Source of the DNA: Candidatus Ornithomonoglobus merdipullorum
GTDB lineage: Bacteria; Bacillota; Clostridia; UBA1381
DNA: 54,172 nt
Assembly: GCA_018714695.1 (NCBI GenBank)
Contig: DVNB01000021.1
Coordinates: forward strand, 1-54,172
Direction: 5' to 3'
Shown: piece after piece, positions 42,924 through 51,714 of the stretch
Layout of the letters: every line of letters starts with the position of its first letter
Position numbering within the stretch: the first letter of the stretch is position 1
Translations under genes and position numbers: made by a program
The notes under the pieces: model-generated
Database searches by the model: none
Seen by the model: only the letters and a program-made list of their open reading frames with translations
Told to the model about the DNA's origin: nothing

Positions 42924-42952
42924 TTGACATAGCGGTACATTGATAGTAAAAT
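42924..42952 (+). promoter_or_regulatory. Sigma-A promoter of hisS-aspS
   Basis: TTGACA (42924-42929), 17 bp, TAAAAT (42947-42952). The leader is only about 55-60 bases, too short for a T-box. Confidence 0.85.
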
Positions 42953-43015
42953 AATTATGACTGCATTATTACAGTGCCGTTTGGCGCGCTGTATACGTGA
43001 AAGGAATGGTAATCG

Positions 43016-44257
43016 ATGATAATAACTACATCCCCGAAGGGAACGGAGGATCTGCTGCCGCAGGACAGCTATAAGTGGCACTATCTTGAAAGAAAGTTTG
43101 CAAGGACCGCGGCGCTCTACAACTATAAGGAGATACGTGTGCCGACATTCGAGCATACGGAGCTGTTTGAGCGCGGTGTGGGCGATACCACCGATGTTGT
43201 CGAGAAGCAGATGTACACCTTTAACGACAAGGGCGGCAGGAGCGTCACCTTAAGACCCGAGGGGACGGCGTCGGTAGTCAGGAGCTTTTTGCAGAACAGC
43301 CTGTACGCGCTTCCGATGCCGATGAAGATGTATTACAACATAGCATGCTTCCGCTACGAGAACAAGCAGAAGGGAAGGCTCAGAGAATTCCACCAGTTCG
43401 GAGTGGAGGCGTTCGGGGCGGAGAATCCGACGCTTGACGCGGAGGTCATCTCGCTTGCGCTGACGTTCCTCGGCTCTGTAGGCTTGAAGGAGCTTTCGGT
43501 GAACATAAACAGCATCGGATGTCCAACCTGCCGCAAGGCGTACAGCGAGGCGCTGAAGGATTACCTGCGCCCGCATTACGATGAGCTGTGCGATACCTGC
43601 AAGAGCAGGTTCGAAAGGAATCCTTTAAGGATAATAGACTGTAAATCGGAGCAGTGTCAGTCGATAGTGGCGGGCGCGCCGCGGCTTCTTGACTATATCT
43701 GCGAAGACTGCCGCAGCCACTTCGAGGCATTCAAGGCGTGCCTTGACGGGATGAGGATAGAATACACTATAGATCCCGGGATCGTGCGCGGGCTCGACTA
43801 TTATACAAAGACGGTATTCGAGATAATAAGCGGAGATTTCACCGTCTGCGGCGGAGGACGCTATGACGGGCTCGTTGAGGAGCTGGGCGGAAAGCCGTGT
43901 CCGGCGATCGGATTCGGTCTGGGCATCGAAAGGCTGCTTCTGCGGCTTGAGGAAACGGGAGTCGAGATACCGAAGGAGCCGCCCGTTAAGATATATATTG
44001 CGCCGCTCGGCGAAAAGGCGGTGGCTGCCGCTCAGGGCATAGTTTATTCCCTGCGCCGCGAGGGCATAAGCGCGGATACCGACCACATGGGCAGAGGGCT
44101 TCGCGCAAGCATGAAATACGCCGATAAGCTCGGCGCGGAATACACGGCGGTGCTCGGCGACAATGAGATCGAGACCGGCGAGGTAAATGTGAAAAATATG
44201 ACTACCGGAGAGCAGACGGCTGTAAAGCTCGGCGCGCTTGCGGGATATTTGAAATAA
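43016..44257 (+). CDS. hisS: Histidyl-tRNA synthetase
   Basis: 413 residues, class II synthetase. Visible: N-terminal KGTEDLLPQDSYKWHYLER, motif 2 region MYYNIACFRYENKQKGRLRE, and the histidine motifs GIVRGLDYYTKTVFE and GGGRYDGLVEELGG. The C-terminal anticodon-binding domain starts near residue 325 (VKIYIAPLGEKAVAAAQG). It charges tRNA-His. A GAAAGGAA ribosome site precedes it. It is followed by aspS after 19 bases, the common Firmicutes hisS-aspS pair. Confidence 0.97.
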   Translation: MIITTSPKGTEDLLPQDSYKWHYLERKFARTAALYNYKEIRVPTFEHTELFERGVGDTTDVVEKQMYTFNDKGGRSVTLRPEGTASVVRSFLQNSLYALPMPMKMYYNIACFRYENKQKGRLREFHQFGVEAFGAENPTLDAEVISLALTFLGSVGLKELSVNINSIGCPTCRKAYSEALKDYLRPHYDELCDTCKSRFERNPLRIIDCKSEQCQSIVAGAPRLLDYICEDCRSHFEAFKACLDGMRIEYTIDPGIVRGLDYYTKTVFEIISGDFTVCGGGRYDGLVEELGGKPCPAIGFGLGIERLLLRLEETGVEIPKEPPVKIYIAPLGEKAVAAAQGIVYSLRREGISADTDHMGRGLRASMKYADKLGAEYTAVLGDNEIETGEVNVKNMTTGEQTAVKLGALAGYLK

Positions 44258-44276
44258 TACGAGAAGGGGTTTGGAA

Positions 44277-46046
44277 ATGGACACAATGAAGGGATTAAAG
44301 CGCACAAATTACTGCGGAGAAACGGAGGGCGCCGGCAAGGTCGTGACTGTCGGAGGCTATGTGCAGAAGATACGCGACATGGGCAATCTTATATTCATAG
44401 ATCTGCGCGACAGAACGGGAATAGTTCAGCTCGCGTTTGACGACCACACCGACAGGGAGATATTCGAGAAGGCAAAGAGCTGCCGCGGCGAGTATGTTCT
44501 CATGGCAAAGGGCGTTGTAAGAGAGCGCGAGAGCGTGAACAAGGATATAAAGACGGGAAATATCGAGATATACGTTGACGATCTTAGGATCCTGGCAAAG
44601 GCGCAGACACCGCCGTTCGAGATCGTAAACGACACGAACGTAAACGAGGAGCTTCGTCTGAAGTACCGTTATCTCGATCTCAGAAGGAGCGTTTTGCAGA
44701 AGAACATCATGATGCGCGGCGAGATAGCGAAGGCTGCGCGCGATTACTTCCATGACAACGGGTTTATCGAGATCGAAACGCCGATGATGATGAAATCGAC
44801 GCCGGAGGGCGCGAGGGATTACATTGTGCCGTCAAGGATCCATCACGGCAAGTTCTACGCTCTGCCGCAGTCGCCGCAGATATATAAGCAGCTTCTGATG
44901 ATCTCGGGCTTTGACCGTTACATCCAGCTCGCGCGCTGCTTCAGAGATGAGGACCTGAGAGCCGACCGTCAGCCGGAGTTTACACAGATCGACCTTGAGA
45001 TGTCGTTTGTGGACGTTGACGATATATTGGAGATGGCTGAGGGATTTATAAAATATCTCTATAAGACGGTCCTGGATGTGGAGATCCCGACACCGCTGCC
45101 GCGTCTTACGTATAATGAGGCTATGGAGCGTTACGGAAGCGACAAGCCGGATACTCGCTTTGGTATGGAGCTGATCGACATTTCCGACGCGGTAAAGGAC
45201 AGTGAATTTGTTGTGTTCAAGTCCGCGCTTGAAAACGGCGGCTCGGTAAGGGCGATAGTCGTTCCGAACGCCGCATCGGTATATACGCGCAAGGAGATAG
45301 ACAAGCTTGTAGAATACGCGAAAGGCATAGGCGCAAAGGGACTTGCCTATGTTCGCTGGGTGGACGACGAGCCGAACGCAAGCTTTAAAAAGTTCTTCAC
45401 GCCGGAGGAAATAATGGCGCTCATGGACAGGCTCGGAGCGAAAAAGGGCGACGTCGTGCTGATCGTTGCCGATAAGGACAAGGTAACGCTTCCGGTGCTG
45501 GGTGCGCTGAGACTGAAGACGGCAAAGAGAATGGACATCATCCCCGGGGGCTGGAATTTCCTCTGGATAACGGATTTCCCGTTCTTCGAATATGACGAGG
45601 AAAGCGGCACATGGGCGGCGATGCATCATCCGTTTACGATGCCGAACGACGAGTGCATACAGTATCTTGACAGCGCGCCGGAAAAGGTCATAGCGAAGGC
45701 GTTCGACCTTGTGCTCAACGGAACGGAGCTTTCGAGCGGCTCGATACGTATAAACGATTACGAGCTGCAGCAGAAGATGTTCGAATCGCTCGGCCTTACG
45801 GACGAGGAGATAGAGGCGAAGTTCGGATTCCTGGTAGAGGCGTACAAGTACGGCGCGGCTCCGCACGGCGGTATGGGTATCGGTCTTGACAGGCTTGCGA
45901 TGCTCATGGCGGGCTGTGACAGTCTGAGGGACGTGACGGCGTTCCCGAAGGTGCAGAACGCGTCCGAGCTGATGTCTCAGGCGCCGGGAACGGTCGACGA
46001 GACGCAGCTTGAGGAGTTGGGAATAGAGCTGAAGCTTGAAGTTTGA
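44277..46046 (+). CDS. aspS: Aspartyl-tRNA synthetase
   Basis: 589 residues from ATG 44277 (GAAGGGG upstream; the TTG at 44271 is a less likely alternative). OB-fold anticodon domain from residue about 15 (VVTVGGYVQKIRDMGNLIFI), class II core (RYLDLRRSVLQKNIMMR, FTQIDLEMSFVDVDD) and a GAD insertion domain. The C-terminal GGMGIGLDRLAMLMAG with TAFPKVQNASELM is typical of bacterial AspRS. Whether it is discriminating or makes Asp-tRNA-Asn as well cannot be read reliably. Its stop codon lies in the first part of a repeated unit. Confidence 0.97.
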   Translation: MDTMKGLKRTNYCGETEGAGKVVTVGGYVQKIRDMGNLIFIDLRDRTGIVQLAFDDHTDREIFEKAKSCRGEYVLMAKGVVRERESVNKDIKTGNIEIYVDDLRILAKAQTPPFEIVNDTNVNEELRLKYRYLDLRRSVLQKNIMMRGEIAKAARDYFHDNGFIEIETPMMMKSTPEGARDYIVPSRIHHGKFYALPQSPQIYKQLLMISGFDRYIQLARCFRDEDLRADRQPEFTQIDLEMSFVDVDDILEMAEGFIKYLYKTVLDVEIPTPLPRLTYNEAMERYGSDKPDTRFGMELIDISDAVKDSEFVVFKSALENGGSVRAIVVPNAASVYTRKEIDKLVEYAKGIGAKGLAYVRWVDDEPNASFKKFFTPEEIMALMDRLGAKKGDVVLIVADKDKVTLPVLGALRLKTAKRMDIIPGGWNFLWITDFPFFEYDEESGTWAAMHHPFTMPNDECIQYLDSAPEKVIAKAFDLVLNGTELSSGSIRINDYELQQKMFESLGLTDEEIEAKFGFLVEAYKYGAAPHGGMGIGLDRLAMLMAGCDSLRDVTAFPKVQNASELMSQAPGTVDETQLEELGIELKLEV

Positions 46047-46060
46047 GAAAAGATAGCCTG

Positions 46061-46130
46061 CGCATCTCGCGCCCCTTGGCAGACTCACATACAGGGAGTA
46101 TAGCTTCGCCTGCCAAGGAACACGACATGC
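46061..46130 (+). repeat. 70-bp repeat downstream of aspS, copy 1
   Basis: It contains the arms CCTTGGCAG and CTGCCAAGG around a 26-base middle (ACTCACATACAGGGAGTATA in part). It is almost identical to 46199-46268. Flanking homology also extends upstream into the aspS stop region (AAGTTTGAGAAAA) and appears downstream (TTTCCTCAAACGGC). Confidence 0.92.
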
Positions 46131-46198
46131 TTGGCTCTCTTTCCTCAAACGGCTTTGGTGAAAGAATTTCACTGTTATAAGTTTGAAAAAATGCTCGT

Positions 46199-46268
46199 CG
46201 CATCTCACGCCCTTTGGCAGACTCACATACAGGGAGTATAGCTTCGCCTGCCAAAGAACACGACATGC
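46199..46268 (+). repeat. 70-bp repeat downstream of aspS, copy 2
   Basis: Same unit as copy 1 with three changes; two of them form a compensatory pair in the stem (CTTTGGCAG with CTGCCAAAG). After it come small hairpins (CCGCC/GGCGG, CGCC/GGCG, CTTTTGC/GCAAAAG between 46275 and 46321) and TTTCCTCAAACAGC, which echoes the flank of copy 1. No gene is present in 46047-46406. Confidence 0.92.
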
Positions 46269-46406
46269 GCTCACCGCCAAGAAGGGCGGACGCCGAAGGC
46301 GGCTTTTGCGCAGCAAAAGTGATGAAAAGGAGCATTTTCCTCAAACAGCTATGGCATATTTATAAGATAAACGGTTTACGGTCTATATTTGAGAGGAATT
46401 GATATA

Positions 46407-47381
46407 ATGATTGAGGTCAAAAACCTTGTAAAGAATTATGGTGATAAGCGAGCTTTGAACAATATAAGCTTTACGGTCGGGGAAGACGAGATACTCGGTT
46501 TCCTCGGACCGAACGGCGCGGGCAAATCCACGACGATGAATATCCTGACGGGATATATATCAATGACTTCCGGGGAAGTGAAGATCGGCGGCATAGATAT
46601 ATTGAAGGATCCGATCGGCGCAAAGCGGCTTATCGGCTATCTGCCCGAGCAGCCGCCGCTCTATCCGGAGATGACGGTGACGGAATATCTGGATTTCGTC
46701 TGTGAGCTCAAGGGCGTGAAGGACAGGGCGGAGCAGGTGAAGGCGATCGCCGCAAAGACGGGAGTCGGCAATGTTCTCGAACGCAGGATAGGGAATCTGT
46801 CCAAGGGCTACAGGCAGCGTGTCGGACTTGCGGCGGCTCTGGCGGGTGATCCGAAGGTGCTGATACTTGACGAGCCGACCGTCGGACTCGATCCCGGACA
46901 GATTGTAGAGATAAGATCGCTCATAAGATCGCTCGGTAAAGCGCATACGGTAATACTGAGTTCGCATATCCTTTCTGAGATAAGCGCCGTCTGCGACAGG
47001 GTGCTTATAATAAACGACGGAAAGATCGCGGCGGAGGATACGCCGGAGAATATAAAGCGCAGTGTATTTGGTTCGGATCTTCGCATACTTATACGAGCTG
47101 ACGGAACGGATGACGAAATAAGAGCAGTACTTGACAAATTGAGTGAGGATTTGACATATGAAAAACGTAAAGATACGGATGAGTACGAGTTGGCATTCGG
47201 AAACAGAGAAAGTAGAGAAATAAGCAGAAAGTTGTTCTTTGCGTTTGCTAATGCAAATCTTCCTATACTTATGCAACGCGAGGAGGAGATTACTTTGGAG
47301 GATGTATTCATGAAGATTACGGCTAATAGTCGTAACTCTGAGATCACATCTTCGGCGGGAAAGGAGGGGAAGATAGAATGA
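46407..47381 (+). CDS. ABC transporter ATP-binding protein (GldA-like)
   Basis: 324 residues from ATG 46407 (AGAGGA upstream). Walker A GPNGAGKST near residue 38, signature LSKGYRQRVGLAAALAG, Walker B VLILDEPTVGLDPGQI, switch His in SSHILSEISAVCDRV. The C-terminal third is an accessory domain ending LEDVFMKIT, as in ABC-2 exporters. It is the motor for the permease that follows (4-base overlap) in the four-gene GldA-GldF-GldG-DUF4340 module. Confidence 0.93.
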   Translation: MIEVKNLVKNYGDKRALNNISFTVGEDEILGFLGPNGAGKSTTMNILTGYISMTSGEVKIGGIDILKDPIGAKRLIGYLPEQPPLYPEMTVTEYLDFVCELKGVKDRAEQVKAIAAKTGVGNVLERRIGNLSKGYRQRVGLAAALAGDPKVLILDEPTVGLDPGQIVEIRSLIRSLGKAHTVILSSHILSEISAVCDRVLIINDGKIAAEDTPENIKRSVFGSDLRILIRADGTDDEIRAVLDKLSEDLTYEKRKDTDEYELAFGNRESREISRKLFFAFANANLPILMQREEEITLEDVFMKITANSRNSEITSSAGKEGKIE

Positions 47382-48079
47382 AGGCTGTTTTCAAGCGTGA
47401 GCTGAGGGCATATTTCACTTCGGTGCTTGGATATGTTTTTCTTACGATGTTTCTTGTTCTTACGGGAGTATTATTTTATCGAAACACTGTTCTGCTTGGT
47501 AATGTGTGGATAAAAGAGTTCTTTAACTTGCTCACTACATGGTCTATATTTATATTTCCGTTCTTAACGATGCGGTTGTACGCTGAGGACAGAAAGTTAA
47601 AGACGGATCAGCTGCTGCTTACGGCGCCTGTTTCGGTGAAGTCGGTGGTGCTGGGCAAATTTTTTGCTGCGTTTACGGTATTTATGGCTGCGATGGTGAT
47701 AATGCTTATATATGTAGTAGTGATCTCGTTTTTTGGAACTATTAACTGGGCAGAAACGATAAGCTGCTATGTCGGATTCATACTTTTGTGCTCGGTCGTT
47801 CTAGCTGTTGGTGGATTTATGTCGTCTATTACGGATTCGCAGATAGTGGCTGCGATTTCAACCTATGCGGTATTTATAGTAACAGTGTTTTTGGGAGAAA
47901 TTGCGTCGATGACTTCAGGAGTTTTAAGGACAATACTTTTGTGGATATCGCCGACAGAACGCTTCCTTGATTTTAAGTTGGGGATACTTGATCCATCTGC
48001 AATCGTGTATTATCTTAGTCTTACCGTGCTGTTCTTGTTCCTTACGGTGAACGTTACGGAGCGCAGGCGTTTTAGCTAA
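47378..48079 (+). CDS. ABC-2-type permease (GldF-like)
   Basis: 233 residues with six membrane helices. It begins MKAVFKRELRAYFTSVLGYV, and contains FPFLTMRLYAEDRKLKTDQL and LLTAPVSVKSVVLGKFFAAF, typical of ABC-2 permeases of the gliding-motility-like type. It forms the channel with the ATPase in front. Substrate unknown. Confidence 0.9.
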   Translation: MKAVFKRELRAYFTSVLGYVFLTMFLVLTGVLFYRNTVLLGNVWIKEFFNLLTTWSIFIFPFLTMRLYAEDRKLKTDQLLLTAPVSVKSVVLGKFFAAFTVFMAAMVIMLIYVVVISFFGTINWAETISCYVGFILLCSVVLAVGGFMSSITDSQIVAAISTYAVFIVTVFLGEIASMTSGVLRTILLWISPTERFLDFKLGILDPSAIVYYLSLTVLFLFLTVNVTERRRFS

Positions 48080-48104
48080 AAAATCGCAGAGAGGAACTGA
48101 TAGA

Positions 48105-49487
48105 ATGAATAAGAAATATAAGATGATGTCGTGGGCGGGCGTAGCAATTGCTGTGGCGCTTTTGGTGCTGGTGAATCTGTTCATGTCGGTGCTCGCGGAA
48201 AAAACTCAGATAAAGATAGATCTCACGTCAAATAAGCTTTACGAGCTCACTGATGAGTCGTATGAGTATCTTGACACCTATACGGCGGATACAGTGATAT
48301 ATATACTTGCATCTGAGGATGAACAAGACGATGATGTGCGTGCAATACTTGACCGCTATGCAGCTGCCAACAGCCATATAAAGATAGAGAATGTGGATGT
48401 GGAGAGAAACCCCTCGTTTGGTAGGGAGTACGTTGAAGGCGGAAGAATTTTAACTGTAAACTCGATCATAGTGGTTTCGGGCGATAGGTCAAGAATTATA
48501 GAACTCCCAGAGATCAAAGAGGAGGAAAATGGAATAACAACGCAGCTTAACGTTGAGTCTAAGATAACCTCGGCTCTGAAATACGTGTCGTCCGACACGG
48601 TAATAAATGCGTATTTCACAACGGGACATAACGAGCTTGAACTTGAGGGTGCAAAAAGTGCGCTTGAATCGGAAAATTATACAGTGGCGGATATAGCCAC
48701 GATGACGGAGGATATACCGGAGGATGCGGATCTTCTGATCCTGCCGAGACCTATGATGGATTTCACAACGGCGGAGATAGCGAAGATAAACGCGTTTGTC
48801 GAGGCGGGCGGCGCGCTGCAGGTATATTTGAATGTTGAATGCACAGGACTTACTAATCTGTATTCATATCTCAACACGGTGGGAATAATCGTAAATGACA
48901 ATGAGATTTTCGAGAGCAGCTCAAATGCAGTAGCCTCGGAAGGAATGCCATATCTATTTTTGCTCAATTACGTGAAAAATGATGTCACAGAGGATATAAT
49001 TTCCAAGGAAAGAATTTCGGTTTATCTACCGTTTGCGAAATCACTTGACGCATTGTATGAGACTTCGGGGGCGGTAACGGTGAGCCCATATCTCACAAGT
49101 TCAGATGATTCATACACAACAACGAATTTTTCACAGCCGACGCGTGACACAGCGACTTATGAAGGTGAGTCGAATATCGCATTGATGTCAAAAAACGGCG
49201 ACACGGGCGGGAAGATATATGTAAGCGGCACGGATATGTTGCTTTCGTATCCGGTTGAGTATGTTAATGGAATGGGAATTGCAAATATTGAATATTTCAC
49301 GACTCTTTCAAATGATATGACAGGAAATGGTGAAACGTTTGTGGTGCCGGTAAAAAACGTGGACGGAGAAGCAATTACTATGAGCATTACGGCAGTTGGA
49401 ATTCTGTTTATAGTGATTGTTATACTCGTGCCAGCGGTGGCTTTGACGCTTGGTATAGTAATATTCTTTAAGCGTAAAAACATGTGA
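48105..49487 (+). CDS. GldG-type ABC transporter auxiliary protein
   Basis: 460 residues. An N-terminal membrane helix (about 8-28), a large extracytoplasmic region similar to the ABC-transporter auxiliary/IFT-like domain (NKLYELTDESYEYLDTYT, DTVIYILASEDEQDDDVRAI, YFTTGHNELELEGAKSALES, DADLLILPRPMMDFT) and a C-terminal helix (about 430-455). It is thought to work as the outer part of ABC-2 systems. GAGAGGAA precedes the ATG. Base composition of 47.1-49.5 kb is more AT-rich than the neighbours. Confidence 0.88.
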   Translation: MNKKYKMMSWAGVAIAVALLVLVNLFMSVLAEKTQIKIDLTSNKLYELTDESYEYLDTYTADTVIYILASEDEQDDDVRAILDRYAAANSHIKIENVDVERNPSFGREYVEGGRILTVNSIIVVSGDRSRIIELPEIKEEENGITTQLNVESKITSALKYVSSDTVINAYFTTGHNELELEGAKSALESENYTVADIATMTEDIPEDADLLILPRPMMDFTTAEIAKINAFVEAGGALQVYLNVECTGLTNLYSYLNTVGIIVNDNEIFESSSNAVASEGMPYLFLLNYVKNDVTEDIISKERISVYLPFAKSLDALYETSGAVTVSPYLTSSDDSYTTTNFSQPTRDTATYEGESNIALMSKNGDTGGKIYVSGTDMLLSYPVEYVNGMGIANIEYFTTLSNDMTGNGETFVVPVKNVDGEAITMSITAVGILFIVIVILVPAVALTLGIVIFFKRKNM

Positions 49488-49519
49488 TAGGGAATATGTA
49501 ACGAACGGAGGAATATGTG

Positions 49520-50821
49520 ATGGAGTCCGGCATTAAGAAGCTTATAATAGGCGGCGCCGCCGTTGCGGTGCTCGCGGCGGCGACTGCTTTGCTGCTGCTG
49601 TATGAGCCGAAAACCGAAGAGAGCGGCACAAGCACCGAGACAGAGACCGGCAGTGAGACCGTTTTTGAAAACGACAATGCCGATACGATCGTTGTAAAGA
49701 CGCAGGACCGTGAGATGCGCTATGTAAAAACGGACGGCAGCTGGACAGTGGACGGCTATGCTGCGGATGAGCTCGATCAGACCAAGCTGCAGTCGTTTGT
49801 GTCCGGAGCTTTGCGCTATACGAGCAGCACCGTTATCAACGACGTCACGGATCTTTCCGAGTACGGTCTGGACGATCCTGCCGCAACGGTCACCGTATCG
49901 GGCGGGGGCATGACAGACGTTATCGAGATAGGCGGCAAGAGCGCGGTCGAGAACAAGTATTTTGCAATGCATAACGGCACTGTGTTTACGATCCAGGCGG
50001 CGCAGTATACCAAGCTTTTGAGCGAGCCTTCGTATTTCACCGAATTTACACGGGTCGCGATAGATCCTGATTCCATAAGCGAGATAAGGCTTGAAAGAGC
50101 GGGAGAGACTATAGATCTGTACATCCCGGACATAACGCGGCTCGAGGGTAATGTATGGTATATGCGCGAGCCGTATGAGATAATGGCGAACGACACGTTC
50201 CTTGATTCCGATGTTCTCGAACAGATCGGCGGACTGACGATGTCGCGGCCTGCCGAGGTGCTCGGCGATGTACGCGCAACGCTTACCGTAACGGCGGACG
50301 GGACGGCGTACGTGTTCACTGTAGGCGCTGTGGACGGCGGCTCGGTATATGTCGGCTATAACGGCGGCGTGTACAAGGAGAGCGCGTCGCTGCTGGCGTT
50401 CGTGGACTCGGATGTGTTCAATTATGTAAATAAGCTTGTTTCGTATATAAATATACTTGACGTTTCGGCGGTGACCTTTGAATATGACGGAGTATCACAT
50501 ACTCTCACGATAGACGGTGATCAGAACAACCAGACCTTCAAGGCGGACGGAGCCGATACAGACGCATCGGAGGCGCGAACGCTTTACCGGGAGATAATCG
50601 GCGTTTCGGCAAACGCTATGTACGACGGGACCGCCGCGGGCGGATCGCTCTTGAAGGTGACATTCACCGGAAAGGACGGGAACGATACGGTCATAGATTA
50701 TATGTCGATAAACGAGTACAACACCGCGGCGTTCCGGAATGGAACGGCATATCTCACGGTGAGCACGTCGGATATAGACAGGATCAAGGGAATAGTGAAT
50801 GACTTCTTTAGTGGAGAATAA
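49520..50821 (+). CDS. DUF4340-type membrane-anchored protein
   Basis: 433 residues from ATG 49520; GGAGG at 49507-49511 gives an 8-base spacing (the GTG at 49517 is also in frame). An N-terminal anchor helix (LIIGGAAVAVLAAATALLLL) precedes an external, beta-rich region with repeats (IVVKTQDREMRYVKTDGSWT, YGLDDPAATVTVSGGGMTD, GDVRATLTVTADGTAYVFTV). It is the usual fourth member of GldA-F-G modules in Firmicutes and Bacteroidota. Biochemical role unknown. Confidence 0.88.
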   Translation: MESGIKKLIIGGAAVAVLAAATALLLLYEPKTEESGTSTETETGSETVFENDNADTIVVKTQDREMRYVKTDGSWTVDGYAADELDQTKLQSFVSGALRYTSSTVINDVTDLSEYGLDDPAATVTVSGGGMTDVIEIGGKSAVENKYFAMHNGTVFTIQAAQYTKLLSEPSYFTEFTRVAIDPDSISEIRLERAGETIDLYIPDITRLEGNVWYMREPYEIMANDTFLDSDVLEQIGGLTMSRPAEVLGDVRATLTVTADGTAYVFTVGAVDGGSVYVGYNGGVYKESASLLAFVDSDVFNYVNKLVSYINILDVSAVTFEYDGVSHTLTIDGDQNNQTFKADGADTDASEARTLYREIIGVSANAMYDGTAAGGSLLKVTFTGKDGNDTVIDYMSINEYNTAAFRNGTAYLTVSTSDIDRIKGIVNDFFSGE

Positions 50822-50854
50822 ATATAACAGAGATTTTTATTAGGAGGAACACAT

Positions 50855-51631
50855 ATGGCACGTTTGTGGGAAGGCGCTGTCCCGTATGACAGCAAGGAGA
50901 CAGATTTTGTACCGTCGATAACGGCATATCCTGCCGAGTCGAAGGGCGCGGTTATAGTTTTTCCCGGAGGGGGATACGCGATGAAGGCGGCGCATGAGGG
51001 ACCCGCTATGGGCGAATGGCTGCAGTCGATCGGCATAACGGCGTTTGTGGTCGATTACAGAGTCGCGCCGTTCAAGCATCCGGCGCAGATCTCCGACGCG
51101 ATGCGCGCGATAAGATATGTGAGGTTCTATGCCGAAAAATATGGGATAGACAGAGACAAGGTAGCTGTCATGGGCTTCAGCGCGGGCGGACACCTTGCGG
51201 CGTCCGTTTCGGTGCATTACGATAAGGAGATGTACGAGCCGACGGACAGGATAGACAAGGAGAGCTGCCGCCCGAACGCGTCGATACTCTGCTATCCGGT
51301 GATAGACATGGGAACGTTCCGCCACGACGGCTCGCGTCAGAATCTTCTGGGTGAGCATCCGACTGAGAGAATGGCAGATTTCATGTCGCTTCACAAGCAT
51401 GTGAATGAGAACACGCCCGAGGCGTTTATATGGCATACCTCGACCGATCAGGCGGTGCCGGTCATGAATTCGCTGCTGTACGCGCAGGCGCTGAGCGCGG
51501 AAAATATCCCGTATGAGATGCACATCTATCCTCTCGGACACCACGGCCTCGGCGATGCGCACGAGATCCCTTATGTGGCAAAGTGGCAGGATGATCTGCA
51601 CGAGTGGTTCAAGCTGAAGAAATGGAGATAG
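50855..51631 (+). CDS. Alpha/beta-hydrolase, acetyl-esterase/lipase type
   Basis: 258 residues without a signal peptide. Oxyanion segment VIVFPGGGYAMKAAHEG near residue 33, nucleophile elbow GFSAGGHLAAS (Ser near 110), acid Asp in HTSTDQAVPV and His in LGHHGLGDAH. It belongs to the small BD-FAE/XynZ-like esterases that often deacetylate plant polysaccharides or short esters. The substrate is not evident. TAGGAGGAA precedes the ATG. It may be co-transcribed with the preceding module. Confidence 0.9.
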   Translation: MARLWEGAVPYDSKETDFVPSITAYPAESKGAVIVFPGGGYAMKAAHEGPAMGEWLQSIGITAFVVDYRVAPFKHPAQISDAMRAIRYVRFYAEKYGIDRDKVAVMGFSAGGHLAASVSVHYDKEMYEPTDRIDKESCRPNASILCYPVIDMGTFRHDGSRQNLLGEHPTERMADFMSLHKHVNENTPEAFIWHTSTDQAVPVMNSLLYAQALSAENIPYEMHIYPLGHHGLGDAHEIPYVAKWQDDLHEWFKLKKWR

Positions 51632-51714
51632 GACGAAAATTGGCAATGGAGAATGAACGATCGACAATTGCTGTCGGCTGAGATTATTTTGGGTTTTGGA
51701 GGAGGATCATTGGC

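Noticed and set aside
42930-43015. T-box riboswitch before hisS
   Set aside because: No GGGTGGTACC-like antiterminator and the leader after the promoter is only about 60 bases.
44832-46316. 494-codon frame antisense to aspS
   Set aside because: Arg/His/Leu-rich composition with no motif, fully inside a well-supported gene; a reading-frame shadow.
45904-46344. Antisense frame with a repeated peptide (SLAGEAILPVCESAKGREM)
   Set aside because: The peptide repeat simply reflects the two 70-bp DNA repeats; no ribosome site and half of it is antisense to aspS.
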